From Trichococcus pasteurii (GTDB lineage: Bacteria; Bacillota; Bacilli; Lactobacillales; Aerococcaceae): 64,000 nucleotides of DNA. The DNA lies in contig NZ_FONM01000009.1 of assembly GCF_900112935.1 (NCBI RefSeq), positions 62,001 through 126,000 on the forward strand. The letters are read 5' to 3'. Positions 1-10,331 of this stretch are shown here, piece by piece. A model generated the notes under the pieces. That model had not been told where the DNA came from, did no database searches, and saw only the letters and a program-made list of their open reading frames with translations. The position numbers were made by a program, and so were the translations under genes. Numbering within the stretch: the stretch's first letter is position 1; the number at the start of each line of letters is the position of its first letter.

Positions 1-421
1 GGTGAGTGAAGGGATTGCCTATGCTCCGGAGGAGATGTTGGAATTGGGGCCATTCCGGATCCATTTTTTGAAAACCATCCATCCGGTCCCGTGCTATGCG
101 TTGCGGATCGAGGAAATAGCCACCGGAAAAGTCTTCGTTTTCGGGGCGGATTCAGCCTATTTACCGGCATTTGTGCCTTTTGTGAAGGATGCTGACCTGT
201 TCTTGGCTGATGCCAATCTGTTCAACGGCAACGAGCGTCATCATGCGCATATGACCGCAGGTGAAGTCGGGACGATAGCTGAAGAAGCCGCAGTTAAACA
301 GCTGATCCTGACACACTTGCCGCAAAAAGGCGAGCTATCCGTGCTGTTGGACCAAGCGAAAGAGTCTGCGCCGTCCGTGTCTGTAACGCTGGCCGAAAAG
401 GATCGGATCATCACCATCTGA
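1..421 (+). CDS. MBL-fold metallohydrolase, C-terminal part (cut by left edge)
   Basis: The open frame runs in from the left edge and stops at 419-421. About 139 residues are visible, too few for a complete metallo-beta-lactamase fold, and the N-terminal HxHxDH metal motif is missing, so the true start lies outside the window. What is visible fits the second half of the fold: a strand ending in GADSAY (normally the GDT/GDS metal-bridging aspartate) and a late LILTHLP strand with the last metal-binding histidine. In Bacillus subtilis the YhfI hydrolase gene sits directly before a lipoate ligase gene, and the same order is seen here. The substrate is unknown. The GTG at position 2 is probably an internal codon. 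Confidence 0.75.
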   Translation, partial: VSEGIAYAPEEMLELGPFRIHFLKTIHPVPCYALRIEEIATGKVFVFGADSAYLPAFVPFVKDADLFLADANLFNGNERHHAHMTAGEVGTIAEEAAVKQLILTHLPQKGELSVLLDQAKESAPSVSVTLAEKDRIITI

Positions 422-482
422 TCGTATCCATCAAACGGAATGAAACAACAAATCAAATGAAGAATGGGAGAGGAATAGGCAT

Positions 483-1490
483 ATGTATTTTGTAGATAAT
501 CAAGGACAGTTGGATCCCAGCGTTAATATTGCGTTGGAGACATTTTTATTGAAGGAAAAAATCTTGGACGAGCCGATTCTGTTGTTCTATATCAATGAAC
601 CGTCGATCATCATCGGCCGCAATCAGAATACGATAGAAGAAATCAATGCGGACTATGTCGAAGCGAATAAGATACATATCGTGCGCCGTATGTCCGGGGG
701 CGGCGCAGTATACCACGACCTAGGGAACTTTTCATTCTGCTTCATCACGAAGGATGACGGTGATTCTTTCCGCGATTTCGGGAAATTCACAAAGCCGGTC
801 ATTTCCTTTTTGCATAGCGTAGGCGTCAAGGAAGCTGAATTAAAAGGAAGGAACGACTTGGTCATCGGAGAGAAAAAATTCTCGGGGAATGCCATGTACG
901 CGACAAACGGAAGAATGACGGCCCATGGGACGATCCTATTCGACTCTGATTTGGATGCCGTAACCAGTGCGTTGAAACCGCGCAAAGAGAAAATCGAATC
1001 GAAAGGCATCAAGTCGATCCGCAGCCGCGTGACCAACATCAAACCATTTGTTGATGAGGCATATCAAAATTTGACGACTGAACAATTCCGCGATTTGATG
1101 TTGCTTTCGATTTTTGATGTCGAGACGCGCGAGGAAGTAAAAGAATACCATTTGACTGATGAGGATTGGAAACGCGTATATGAAATCCGCGAAGAGTACT
1201 TCGGTAACTGGGATTGGAATTACGGTAAGTCGCCTAAATTCGAAATCCAAAAACATCATCGTTTTCCGATCGGATCCATTGAAGTCCGCTTGAATGTTGA
1301 AGAGGGTCATATCCAACAGCTGAAGATTTTCGGAGATTTCTTTGGATTGGGTGAAATCAAGGATGTTGAGGATGCATTTATCGGCGTCAAATACGCCAAA
1401 GAGGACATCCTGGCCAAATTGAAGGAACTTGACATCAAGAAATACTTCGGCAATGTTACAGCGGAAGAATTGCTCGAAGAATTGTACTGA
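483..1490 (+). CDS. lplA: Lipoate--protein ligase
   Basis: 335 residues, full length for the LplA/LplJ family, which activates free lipoate with ATP and transfers it to lysines of 2-oxoacid dehydrogenase E2 and GcvH proteins in the cytoplasm. The N-terminal half shows the BPL/LplA fold signatures RRMSGGGAVYHDLGN (lipoate-binding loop) and a GRNDL...GEKKFSGNA block holding the catalytic lysine. The C-terminal third (from about residue 245) is the small accessory domain. ATG at 483 follows an AGGAATAGGC purine stretch. The hydrolase gene ends 61 bases upstream, so the two may be co-transcribed. A hairpin terminator follows directly. Confidence 0.93.
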   Translation: MYFVDNQGQLDPSVNIALETFLLKEKILDEPILLFYINEPSIIIGRNQNTIEEINADYVEANKIHIVRRMSGGGAVYHDLGNFSFCFITKDDGDSFRDFGKFTKPVISFLHSVGVKEAELKGRNDLVIGEKKFSGNAMYATNGRMTAHGTILFDSDLDAVTSALKPRKEKIESKGIKSIRSRVTNIKPFVDEAYQNLTTEQFRDLMLLSIFDVETREEVKEYHLTDEDWKRVYEIREEYFGNWDWNYGKSPKFEIQKHHRFPIGSIEVRLNVEEGHIQQLKIFGDFFGLGEIKDVEDAFIGVKYAKEDILAKLKELDIKKYFGNVTAEELLEELY

Positions 1491-1497
1491 TAAAGAA

Positions 1498-1529
1498 AGA
1501 GAAGCCCCGCAATGCGGAGCTTCTCTTTT
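1498..1529 (+). terminator. Intrinsic terminator after lplA
   Basis: AGAGAAGC at 1498 pairs with GCTTCTCT ending at 1526, with an inner CCGC/GCGG helix and a run of T after it. Confidence 0.85.
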
Positions 1530-1540
1530 GCATCATTATG

Positions 1541-1815
1541 GCTGAACGAACCCGTTCAGCATTTCTTGTCCAGCTTCACGAGTTAGCCCTTCGGAAAGGA
1601 CAAAGGAACCCCTTGTCTCTACGAGCCAAGGATACTATTCGACTAACCTGCTGACGCAGGAAGTCTCTCAGCATATTGCGCTCTACGATGCTCATACGGT
1701 ATGATTTCCTAAATTGTCATGACTCTTGCGATTTCAATCGCTTAGAGACATGATACACTTGACCGTTTAGGTCACAGTGTTTCCTTAATCAGGGCTAAAC
1801 CAACTCGTTCAGCAT
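1541..1815 (+). repeat. Dispersed hairpin-rich repeat, copy A
   Basis: This fills the gap between lplA and the convergent trpS. It starts with a perfect hairpin (GCTGAACG/CGTTCAGC, 1541-1560) followed by ATTTCTTG, and ends with a near copy of the same hairpin (1794-1813) followed by ATTTCTG. The core 1572-1712 aligns with 20910-21050. Within it 1611-1673 matches 20949-21011 with one mismatch in 63 bases. Position 1714-1741 matches 33341-33368 with one mismatch in 28. Small internal hairpins include CCTGC-tgac-GCAGG and GCGATT-tc-AATCGC. No ORF of note and no transposase were seen, and no known RNA family was recognised. Confidence 0.75.
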
Positions 1816-1822
1816 TTCTGTT

Positions 1823-3204
<1,382 letters not shown>

Positions 3205-3603
3205 ATGGTAACATTATATACTTCCCCAAGTTGTACCTCATGTCGCAAGGCACGTGCATGGCTAGAAGAAAATAACATCCCTTATACTGAAAGGAATATA
3301 TTCTCCGAACCTTTGACAGAAATTGAAATCAAAAGCATCCTGAAAATGACTGAAGAAGGCACTGAAGAAATTATTTCCACTCGATCCAAAGCATTCCAAG
3401 AACTGAACATCGACTTAGACGAATTACCTTTAAATACATTATTCACTTTGATCGAGGATAATCCCGGCCTATTGCGTCGTCCGATCATTCTGGACGAAAA
3501 ACGTTTGCAAGTGGGATACAACGAAGACGAAATCCGTCGTTTCTTGCCGAGGGAAGTCCGCGCGCTGGAATTACAAAAAGCGCAAAGATTGGCAAACTTC
3601 TAG
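3205..3603 (+). CDS. spx: Transcriptional regulator Spx
   Basis: 132 residues, an ArsC-like thioredoxin-fold regulator that binds the RNA polymerase alpha C-terminal domain and redirects transcription under thiol stress. The redox switch CxxC is present (C10, C13 in SPSCTSC), and so is the LLRRPII strand of the family. The frame is open from 3163, but ATG 3205 is preferred because AAGGAGAG sits 9 bases upstream and all Spx proteins start [10 protein letters not shown]-like. In relatives Spx is degraded by ClpXP with the help of YjbH/SpxH. An SpxH-like gene lies at 7.7-8.4 kb and mecA comes next, so these proteolysis partners are neighbours here. Confidence 0.96.
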   Translation: MVTLYTSPSCTSCRKARAWLEENNIPYTERNIFSEPLTEIEIKSILKMTEEGTEEIISTRSKAFQELNIDLDELPLNTLFTLIEDNPGLLRRPIILDEKRLQVGYNEDEIRRFLPREVRALELQKAQRLANF

Positions 3604-3630
3604 TCAAAAGCAACCAAATAGGAATCAACA

Positions 3631-3667
3631 GACAAGTGCACCGGACAGACGGTTGTACTTGTCTTTT
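3631..3667 (+). terminator. Intrinsic terminator after spx
   Basis: GACAAGT (3631) pairs with ACTTGTC (ending 3663), followed by a T run. Confidence 0.85.
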
Positions 3668-3820
3668 TTGACCGCCAAAATTTGGCTTATTTACCGAAAG
3701 AAACGCATAGATGAGAAAACAAATGAGAAGTTGAAAGATTTTGTGCTTTTGTCTTTACATTTTTGCGATTTGATTTACAATGGGTATAAGAAAAATAGGG
3801 AAAGAAAAGTGGGGTGAAGC

Positions 3821-4483
3821 ATGATGGAAATGGAAAACATCAACGAAAACACAATTCGCGTTTTGATTGAAAATTCTGATTTGGAGGAAAGAGGCATCAC
3901 CTTTCTGGATTTATTAGGAAATCAAAAGCAAATCGAGAGCTTTTTCTACAGCATCCTCGAGGAAGTCGATGTTGATAATCAATTTCATGAATCAGATGCA
4001 ATTACTTTCCAAGTGCTGCCTAATGGGAATGGATTAGAGTTATTCATCAGTAAAGGGATGAATAACGAAGACGACTTCGATATGGCAAATGGCTCCAATC
4101 AATTGGAGCATGTAGTGGATTACATCAAAAAACAAACAAAGAGTTTCAATGAACGTGATAAAACGGATGCTGAATCTGAAGAAGATGATATGGCACCTTT
4201 GGAGGTCGTCTTTAAATTCCAGAGTTTTGATGACTTTTTGGAGTTGGCGAAACGGATGTTTTTGGAGAGCGGCATATCTTCGCTTTACTATTATGATAAT
4301 CAATATTACTTGGCGGTTGTCTATTTCATAGATGAGATGACGGAAACGAATATCGACAATGAAATTTTGAAGGCCTTGGAATTTGCGGAGGAATCTGATA
4401 TTGCTGTTGAGATATTAGGCGAATACGGCAAGTTGGTTATCCAAGACAATGCATTGGAATCAGCCAGACACTACTTTAAATAA
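3821..4483 (+). CDS. mecA: Adaptor protein MecA
   Basis: 220 residues. MecA recruits substrates such as ComK or Spx to ClpC/ClpP and promotes ClpC assembly. The N-terminal substrate-binding domain begins MEMENINENTIRVLI and runs to about residue 85. An acidic linker (DAESEEDD) follows, then the C-terminal Clp-binding domain with the characteristic FDDFLELAKR segment. Two ATGs stand in tandem (3821 and 3824). A GGGGTGAAG site supports either, and 3824 gives the more usual ME start. The spx-mecA-coiA-pepF order matches other Firmicutes. The gene has its own terminator. Confidence 0.93.
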   Translation: MMEMENINENTIRVLIENSDLEERGITFLDLLGNQKQIESFFYSILEEVDVDNQFHESDAITFQVLPNGNGLELFISKGMNNEDDFDMANGSNQLEHVVDYIKKQTKSFNERDKTDAESEEDDMAPLEVVFKFQSFDDFLELAKRMFLESGISSLYYYDNQYYLAVVYFIDEMTETNIDNEILKALEFAEESDIAVEILGEYGKLVIQDNALESARHYFK

Positions 4484-4490
4484 ATAATCT

Positions 4491-4520
4491 GATCCGATCC
4501 TGAAAAGGGTCGGATTTTTT
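4491..4520 (+). terminator. Intrinsic terminator after mecA
   Basis: ATCCGATCC-tgaaaa-GGGTCGGAT hairpin followed by six T. Confidence 0.85.
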
Positions 4521-4570
4521 CTTTCCCTTTTGCGGATATTATGGGAAACGGAGAGAAAGGGCGGTTGCTT

Positions 4571-5737
4571 ATGCTGATCGCTAGAAATGCAAATGGAGAA
4601 TTGATCCAGGCTTACCAAGCTTCAAGAGAAAAAGGGAAGAATGTTGAGGAGTACTATTGTCCAGCCTGCAAGGGGAAGTTGGTGCTGAAAAAAGGAAACA
4701 TCATGATTGCGCATTTTGCCCATCATCAACTTTCGGATTGTGCCGTTTTTTCGGAAGGCGAAACGCTTCCCCATCTGAAGGGAAAACAGTTGCTTCTGGA
4801 TAAGTTCCAGAGGGAAGGAATTGCAGTTACATTGGAGTGTTGGCTTCCTGAATTGCAGCAACGTCCGGATCTGTTGATTGTTCTTGGGGATGGGAAAAAA
4901 ATTGCTGTGGAGTACCAGTGCAGTCCGATTTCGCCTGCCGATCTGCTAGCACGGACACAGGGATACAAACGATTCGGCTACGAAGTATGGTGGATTTGCG
5001 GGATGAATTATCAACCGGGGAGCATCAAAATGACGCAGTCGGTTTATCAATTCTTGAATCATTCCGTCGCGCTTGGAAGTTGGATCGGCATTCTGGATAC
5101 CCAGGCGGAAGAAATGGCCATCCATCACCACCTCAAGTTGGGCAGGGATGATCGTTTCCATTTTGTGAAGACCCTGATTCCTTTGGATGAACTCAAATTT
5201 GCTTGCCTGGAAAATCTCTATAGGAAGGGACATTTGCCGGGCGCATCCGATTCAGTGGCCAACACTTATGGGAAAACTGCGTCACGCAAGCATATGCAGG
5301 CGAAGGATATCAATCTGTTGCGGTATCGCACCGATCCGGAGCACCGGAAATTTCTGTTGGCGGTCTATCTCGATCGGAAGGATCTGTATCATTTGCCGGC
5401 AATGCTGTTCGAATTGCCTTGCCGAACATTAGGCATCCGCACGCCGGCATACATCTGGCGTTACTATCTTCTCAGAGAGTTCAGCAATCCGGAAACGGCA
5501 AAGCCTCTCACAAAAAAACATCTTCTCGATTGGCTATCAAGATGCATACGCACGAATATGATCCGGACACGGGTGTCGATGGAGTCCGATAAGGAACTTT
5601 TATGGGAACCATTGCTCCAATTCATGATGCGGCTGGTCGAGGATGGCCATGCCGCAGCCATCGGCAAGGAAGAATGGGTCCTGCTGTCCGAGCCGTTGAA
5701 CGGAAATGGGGAAGGTCATCATTCGTGCTTTGGTTAG
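4571..5737 (+). CDS. coiA: Competence protein CoiA-like
   Basis: 388 residues, similar to CoiA, a competence-induced protein needed for recombination of incoming DNA in streptococci and Bacillus. A zinc-finger-like N-terminus (CPACKGKL, then HFAHH and a Cys) precedes a nuclease-like core: RPDLLI supplies the acidic residue and EYQCSP matches the E-x-Q of the CoiA PD-(D/E)xK fold. The C-terminal half is poorly conserved in the family and cannot be interpreted. The frame is open from 4541, but ATG 4571 is preferred because GAGAAAGGGCGG lies just upstream and MLIARNANGELI resembles CoiA N-termini. It precedes pepF as in B. subtilis (yjbF-pepF). Whether the organism is naturally competent cannot be told from this locus. 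Confidence 0.88.
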   Translation: MLIARNANGELIQAYQASREKGKNVEEYYCPACKGKLVLKKGNIMIAHFAHHQLSDCAVFSEGETLPHLKGKQLLLDKFQREGIAVTLECWLPELQQRPDLLIVLGDGKKIAVEYQCSPISPADLLARTQGYKRFGYEVWWICGMNYQPGSIKMTQSVYQFLNHSVALGSWIGILDTQAEEMAIHHHLKLGRDDRFHFVKTLIPLDELKFACLENLYRKGHLPGASDSVANTYGKTASRKHMQAKDINLLRYRTDPEHRKFLLAVYLDRKDLYHLPAMLFELPCRTLGIRTPAYIWRYYLLREFSNPETAKPLTKKHLLDWLSRCIRTNMIRTRVSMESDKELLWEPLLQFMMRLVEDGHAAAIGKEEWVLLSEPLNGNGEGHHSCFG

Positions 5738-5820
5738 AACCTGTATGTTCTTGCCAGTACCCTTTCAGCCCTAAGGTATGCTAAAATTATACTATTGAAA
5801 TAATTTGAGGGGGAAAGTGG

Positions 5821-7638
5821 ATGACAAACACAGAGAAACAATTGAAGAGAGCGGAAGTCCCTGAGGCTTCCACATGGGATTTGACAGCGATCTTTCCGAC
5901 AGATGCAGCTTTTGAGAAAGCGTTGGATGAATTAGCGGGTGCAGTGCCGTTCGTGCGGGCTTTGCAAGGAACCATCGGCTCGAGCAGTCAAGCTTTGTTG
6001 AAAGGGATTGAAGAAGTCCTCAAAATCAATCAAAAGTTGGAAAGGGTTTATGTTTATTCCCATCTGAAGAATGATCAGGATACGGCGGACAGTCTGTATC
6101 AAAACTTGCACGACAAGGCGATATCGATCTTGACGAGCGTCAGTGAAGCTACCTCTTGGTTCGAGCCGGAAATACTTGAGATTCCGGAGGATGATCTGGA
6201 GAAATACTTGGCAGAAAATGAAGAGCTGAAGCCGTTTGCGCATCTATTGGATAGCCTTACCTCTGCTCGTGAGCATGTCCTGTCCGCCAGAGAAGAAGAG
6301 CTATTGGCGGGTGCTGGGGAAATTTTTGCTGCGCCAAGCAAGACTTTTTCGGTTCTCAATAACGCTGATATCACCTTCCCGATAGTGAAGAACGAGGAAG
6401 GTCAAGATGTCCAGTTGACTCATGGTTTGTACGGGAAATTGATGGAAAGTCCGGATCGGGAAGTGCGCGAAGGAGCTTTCAAAGCGCTCTATCAAACATA
6501 TGATGGTCTGAAAAATACATTTGCGACTACCTTATCCACGAACGTGAAGGCGCACAATTACAAAGCCAAAGTGCATAAATATGAATCTGCCCGCGCAGCG
6601 GCGCTGGCGAATAATCACATTCCTGAATCGGTTTATGATACATTGCTGCACGTAGTCAATGAGCACTTGCCTTTGTTGCACCGCTATGTGGACTTGCGCA
6701 AGGAGTTGTTGGGTGTAGAGGAGTTGCATATGTATGATATGTATACGCCGTTGACAGGTGAAGCTCCGATCAAATACAGCATCGAGGCTGCGACTGAAGA
6801 AACCTTGCGTGGACTTCAGCCGTTGGGAGAAGATTATCTGGCTATCCTCCAGGAAGCATTCGGCAACCGTTGGATCGATTGGCTTGAGAACGAGGGCAAA
6901 CGCAGCGGAGCTTATTCTTCCGGCGCGTATGACACGAATCCGTATATCCTGATGAATTGGCAAGATTCATTGAATCAACTGTACACCTTGGTTCATGAAC
7001 TGGGTCATAGTGTGCACAGCTATCTGACGAGGAAGAATCAGCCCTATGTGTACGGCGATTATTCGATCTTCCTGGCCGAAATCGCTTCGACAACGAACGA
7101 AAATATTTTGACTGATTACTTGCTGAAGACCCAGACCGATCCAAAGGTCCGCATCTATATTTTGAATCATTATCTGGACGGCTTCAAAGGAACGATTTTC
7201 CGCCAGACCCAATTTGCTGAATTCGAGCACTACATCCATCAACAAGCTTTGGCTGGCGTGCCATTGACGCAAGATTTCATGACTTCTTATTATGCAGAAC
7301 TGAATGCCAAGTATTATGGTCCAAGCGTAGAAAAAGATCCTGAAATAGGCATCGAATGGACCCGCATCCCGCATTTCTACTATAACTATTACGTTTACCA
7401 ATACGCTACCGGCTTTTCGGCTGCAACGGCGTTGGCAAAACGCATCGTTGAGGGCGAGGAAGGCGCGTTGGAGCAGTATCTTTCCTATCTGAAGGCAGGA
7501 AACAGCGACTATCCGATTGAAGTGATGAAAAAAGCAGGCGTGGATATGACCCAGTCCGCTTATATCGAGGATGCCATGAAAGTGTTCGAGGAACGTCTGA
7601 ATGAACTGGAACAATTGATTGCAGCTCAAAAAGAGTAG
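5821..7638 (+). CDS. pepF: Oligoendopeptidase F
   Basis: 605 residues, the usual length for the M3B metallopeptidase PepF, which cuts medium-length peptides in the cytoplasm. The zinc site HELGHS (H392, E393, H396) is intact. The second-shell EIAST and the late FYYNYYVYQYATGF substrate-binding tyrosine block are present. ATG 5821 has a GAGGGGGAAAG site. It lies 83 bases after coiA and is probably transcribed with it or from a promoter in the gap (TAAAATTATACT near 5780). Confidence 0.96.
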   Translation: MTNTEKQLKRAEVPEASTWDLTAIFPTDAAFEKALDELAGAVPFVRALQGTIGSSSQALLKGIEEVLKINQKLERVYVYSHLKNDQDTADSLYQNLHDKAISILTSVSEATSWFEPEILEIPEDDLEKYLAENEELKPFAHLLDSLTSAREHVLSAREEELLAGAGEIFAAPSKTFSVLNNADITFPIVKNEEGQDVQLTHGLYGKLMESPDREVREGAFKALYQTYDGLKNTFATTLSTNVKAHNYKAKVHKYESARAAALANNHIPESVYDTLLHVVNEHLPLLHRYVDLRKELLGVEELHMYDMYTPLTGEAPIKYSIEAATEETLRGLQPLGEDYLAILQEAFGNRWIDWLENEGKRSGAYSSGAYDTNPYILMNWQDSLNQLYTLVHELGHSVHSYLTRKNQPYVYGDYSIFLAEIASTTNENILTDYLLKTQTDPKVRIYILNHYLDGFKGTIFRQTQFAEFEHYIHQQALAGVPLTQDFMTSYYAELNAKYYGPSVEKDPEIGIEWTRIPHFYYNYYVYQYATGFSAATALAKRIVEGEEGALEQYLSYLKAGNSDYPIEVMKKAGVDMTQSAYIEDAMKVFEERLNELEQLIAAQKE

Positions 7639-7679
7639 TCAGCAGGAGCGCATTTAATTTCTTTGCAATAAAAAATGAA

Positions 7680-7715
7680 AAAGCTTCGCGGTCCTAGCTG
7701 GACCGCGAAGCTTTT
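7680..7715. terminator. Bidirectional terminator between pepF and the SpxH-like gene
   Basis: A 14-base perfect inverted repeat AAGCTTCGCGGTCC / GGACCGCGAAGCTT with A run before and T run after serves the two converging genes. Confidence 0.88.
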
Positions 7716-7719
7716 CCCA

Positions 7720-8418
7720 TCAGTGGGTGATGCGTAGGTAGTTTTTTCCGATTGTCGTAATATTCGTTTTTTTCATGTTGGCGCTTTTCTGTTCGCATGC
7801 AACCGAGCAGTCTTTGATCACTTCATGAAGTACTTCGGCAGTGATGTTGTCCTCCAACAAAAGGCCGTATTGATAATTCAGATTATCAAAGATGACAAGC
7901 GATGGATTCGTTTTGATGTTCATCTCTTGTGCGATATGCTGATCTGCCTCGTAGCTGTTCTTTACGAAAGGCGATTCTTTGTCCTCAAAGAACATGTCGA
8001 CGTCCAGTTTGGCTTTGGCTGCCACTTCCGCCAGTAATTCATTTGAGTAGGTGGTTTTGCCGTCCGCAAGTGATTTCTGCAGATGGAGCAAAAAGTTGCG
8101 GCCGCGTTTTTTGCCTTGCATCAAAGCGGCCTTATAAGCCAGAGAGGCATCATAGATTGAACTATATATTTGATTGCGTAAGGTTAAATCTTTTTCCGGT
8201 AAATTTAATCGCTTCATATACTGAGTGACGGTATTGAAATTATGGAACGTTATGAAACGGAAGTGGACTTTAGGCCCATCCAACGAACTCATGAATTTCA
8301 GGACTTCTTGTTCCGTGCGGTAGCATTTGTAGCCGATCGGATTCACAAATAGATAAAGCTCAAAAATCTGTTGGGGAGAAGAGATAGAATCAGTTGTATT
8401 CTGTTTTGACCTATACAT
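7720..8418 (-). CDS. spxH: DsbA-family ClpXP adaptor, SpxH/YjbH-like
   Basis: 232 residues with the thioredoxin/DsbA-like layout of YjbH (SpxH), the adaptor that delivers Spx to ClpXP. The N-terminal strand ELYLFVNPIGYKCY sits where YjbH carries a CxxC; here the first cysteine is replaced by glycine (G29) and only C32 remains. The NPSLVIFDN strand with the cis-proline of the fold is present near residue 170. A loss of the pair would make it an adaptor without thiol redox switching, as inferred for other lactic acid bacteria. Its location beside pepF and near spx agrees with B. subtilis yjbG-yjbH. The alternative is a generic DsbA-family protein. Confidence 0.8.
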   Translation of the reverse strand: MYRSKQNTTDSISSPQQIFELYLFVNPIGYKCYRTEQEVLKFMSSLDGPKVHFRFITFHNFNTVTQYMKRLNLPEKDLTLRNQIYSSIYDASLAYKAALMQGKKRGRNFLLHLQKSLADGKTTYSNELLAEVAAKAKLDVDMFFEDKESPFVKNSYEADQHIAQEMNIKTNPSLVIFDNLNYQYGLLLEDNITAEVLHEVIKDCSVACEQKSANMKKTNITTIGKNYLRITH

Positions 8419-8779
8419 TTTATTCCTCCCTCTTTCTTGTTTTGCTTACTTTTAGTTTACCAAAAAAAAGCCTAAACAAGTAGCAATAAGGCTTCTCGAA
8501 GAGCTGCCTTTTGAGACAGGCCATGATTCTTCTGTACAACCTTCATTTTTTCTTGTTCAGTATCACTTGTTTTATTGTCAAGGTGTATTTTACGAGACAA
8601 TTAACTTTTTTGCAACTAAATCGACTGATTTTTTTATCTTGTACGGCTTCAAATCCGACCCAAATAGAAGGATTTCGCGTTTTTGTCTGTTTTCGCGCAT
8701 TGGGATAAGCAAAAAGACCCATTCTCGATTTGGTTTCCGGAGAATGGGTATGTCAGTATAGGCCGTTTTCGGGTACCGA
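8419..8779. other. 361-base gap without a gene
   Basis: It contains the CYTH-gene terminator (8711-8749) and AT-rich sequence that must hold the minus-strand promoter of the SpxH-like gene. A TTGACA lies at 8576-8581 on the minus strand but no good -10 at the right spacing was found. Short open frames here look random. Confidence 0.4.
8711..8749 (-). terminator. Intrinsic terminator of the CYTH gene
   Basis: On the minus strand, ACCCATTCTC and GAGAATGGGT form a 10-base perfect stem followed by CTTTTT. Confidence 0.85.
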
Positions 8780-9373
8780 CTATTGGTGTGTCGTCGAATT
8801 TGGATAAGCCAGCATGCGTTCGATTTTTTGTTTCGTTTTACGAACTTTGATGTCGTGAAGCTTCAGGAAAGTTTGGAATGCAAGAGCGCCTTCGTCCAAA
8901 GATTCGGACTCGAATTCCAATTCGTAATCCATTTGATCTTGGTAGAAGCTTTTATCCAAGAAGTAAGTCCCTTTGTCCCCAGGGAAATCATAGCGGATGG
9001 TTGAGAGCTGGCCGATGATCACAAGGTCCTCTGTCGCAATGCCCAACTCCTTCAGTTTATCGGCTACATTTCCCGATGCTTTCATCCGATGGGCATCAAC
9101 CAATTTTTTTGCCTCTTCGAGAGTCAGATCATCGTTCGTTTCCAATTTTTCATTTTCCTGGATAGGCGTCTTCAGTGTGATTTCACCTTTATCTTCATAC
9201 ATACGGATGCGCAATCCGCTGTTCAGTTCCTTCAGTTTATAATCAGGTGTATCGAAATAGACGTTGGTTTGCTTGATCGGTTCAGTTTCATCAAGGTTGA
9301 AGGCAGTAATCAATGCCTCGTATTCTCCTTTATTCAATAGGTTTTTGAATTCTTTTTCAATATTTTGGCTCAT
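8780..9373 (-). CDS. CYTH domain protein (YjbK-like)
   Basis: 197 residues. CYTH proteins form a tunnel that binds triphosphates; bacterial members often hydrolyse inorganic triphosphate. The signature ExExK appears at the N-terminus as IEKEFK, followed by alternating charged strands (LRIRMYE, ITLKTP, YELEFE) that line the tunnel. Three ATGs stand in tandem (9379, 9376, 9373); the third is 8 bases from AAAGGAAG and gives MSQNIEKEF, so it is taken as the start. In B. subtilis yjbK is a neighbour of the relQ homologue yjbM, as here (divergent). The exact substrate is not known. Confidence 0.87.
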   Translation of the reverse strand: MSQNIEKEFKNLLNKGEYEALITAFNLDETEPIKQTNVYFDTPDYKLKELNSGLRIRMYEDKGEITLKTPIQENEKLETNDDLTLEEAKKLVDAHRMKASGNVADKLKELGIATEDLVIIGQLSTIRYDFPGDKGTYFLDKSFYQDQMDYELEFESESLDEGALAFQTFLKLHDIKVRKTKQKIERMLAYPNSTTHQ

Positions 9374-9666
9374 CATCATTACTTCCTTTCGGTTATGAGG
9401 TTCGTTTGGTCGCGACTGCTGATCGGAAATCCGTGTCTTCGTTACAGTCCGTCCATCAGCATATATACCAGCAGGCGATGCGAAAATTTATTCTTATTGT
9501 ATCATAAGTTTTGCGGAGTTTATCATTTAGCGATGCTTGTGCACAGAGTGTAACGTTTATATTTGAAGGAAAAATGAATTCGGTCCTTTTCGACAAGAAT
9601 TGTATAGAATCATAAATAATTGTGATAAAATAAAGTAGCATATACTATATGATAGGGTGTCGTTCT

Positions 9667-10308
9667 ATGGAAAATAAGGAAGTTGAAAACTGGGATTCAT
9701 TTTTAGCACCGTACGAACAAGCGGTAGAGGAATTAAAAGTTAAGCTGAAGGGAATCCGTAAGCAATATCGCGATGAGAATGCGCACGCGCCCATCGAATT
9801 CATCACTGGCCGTGTCAAAACAAAGGAAAGCATATTGGAAAAGGCGGAAGTCCGGGACATTGACCTGACCAGACTGGAACAGGACGTACAGGATATTGCC
9901 GGCTTGCGGATCATGTGCCAATTTGTAGAGGACATACACGAAGTTGTGCGCCTTTTGCGCGCAAGAAAAGACTTTAAGATCATCATAGAACGGGATTACA
10001 TTACACATAAAAAAGAGAGCGGTTATCGCTCGTACCATATGGTGATCGAATATCCGGTGCAACGCATTTATGAAGAGAAGAAAATACTGGTCGAAATTCA
10101 GATCAGGACATTGGCCATGAATTTTTGGGCAACGATCGAACATTCGTTGAACTACAAATATCGGGGCGAATATCCGGAAGAATTGCATGACCGTCTGATA
10201 CGTGCGGCAGAAGCTGCTTTCCGTCTGGACGAAGAAATGTCGGAAATACGCGAAGAAATCAAGGATGCGCAACGCTATTTTTCCGACAAAAAAGAAGATG
10301 GACGATAA
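9667..10308 (+). CDS. relQ: Small alarmone synthetase RelQ ((p)ppGpp synthase)
   Basis: 213 residues, a single-domain GTP pyrophosphokinase that makes (p)ppGpp from ATP and GTP/GDP without a hydrolase domain. Family signatures are all present: PIEFITGRVK, DIAGLRIMCQF, HKKESGYRSYH and EIQIRTLAMNFWATIEHSLNYKY. Upstream in-frame ATG 9649 is rejected; ATG 9667 follows ATAGGGTG at 7 bases and starts like RelQ/SasB proteins. It begins a tight operon with nadK (23-base gap), 2-hydroxyacid dehydrogenase and possibly the pseudouridine synthase. The relQ-nadK link is conserved in Firmicutes. Confidence 0.95.
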   Translation: MENKEVENWDSFLAPYEQAVEELKVKLKGIRKQYRDENAHAPIEFITGRVKTKESILEKAEVRDIDLTRLEQDVQDIAGLRIMCQFVEDIHEVVRLLRARKDFKIIIERDYITHKKESGYRSYHMVIEYPVQRIYEEKKILVEIQIRTLAMNFWATIEHSLNYKYRGEYPEELHDRLIRAAEAAFRLDEEMSEIREEIKDAQRYFSDKKEDGR

Positions 10309-10331
10309 AATTGTTCGAGAGGAGATCGGAT

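Noticed and set aside
1541-1815. Insertion sequence remnant or CRISPR array
   Set aside because: No transposase fragment, no target duplication seen and no regular spacer-repeat pattern.
6967-7629. 220-residue minus-strand open frame
   Set aside because: Shadow of pepF over its zinc site; no start signal or family match.
8511-8761. Two plus-strand open frames of about 65 residues in the 8.4-8.8 kb gap
   Set aside because: No ribosome site, composition typical of AT-rich noncoding DNA, and they overlap the CYTH-gene terminator.
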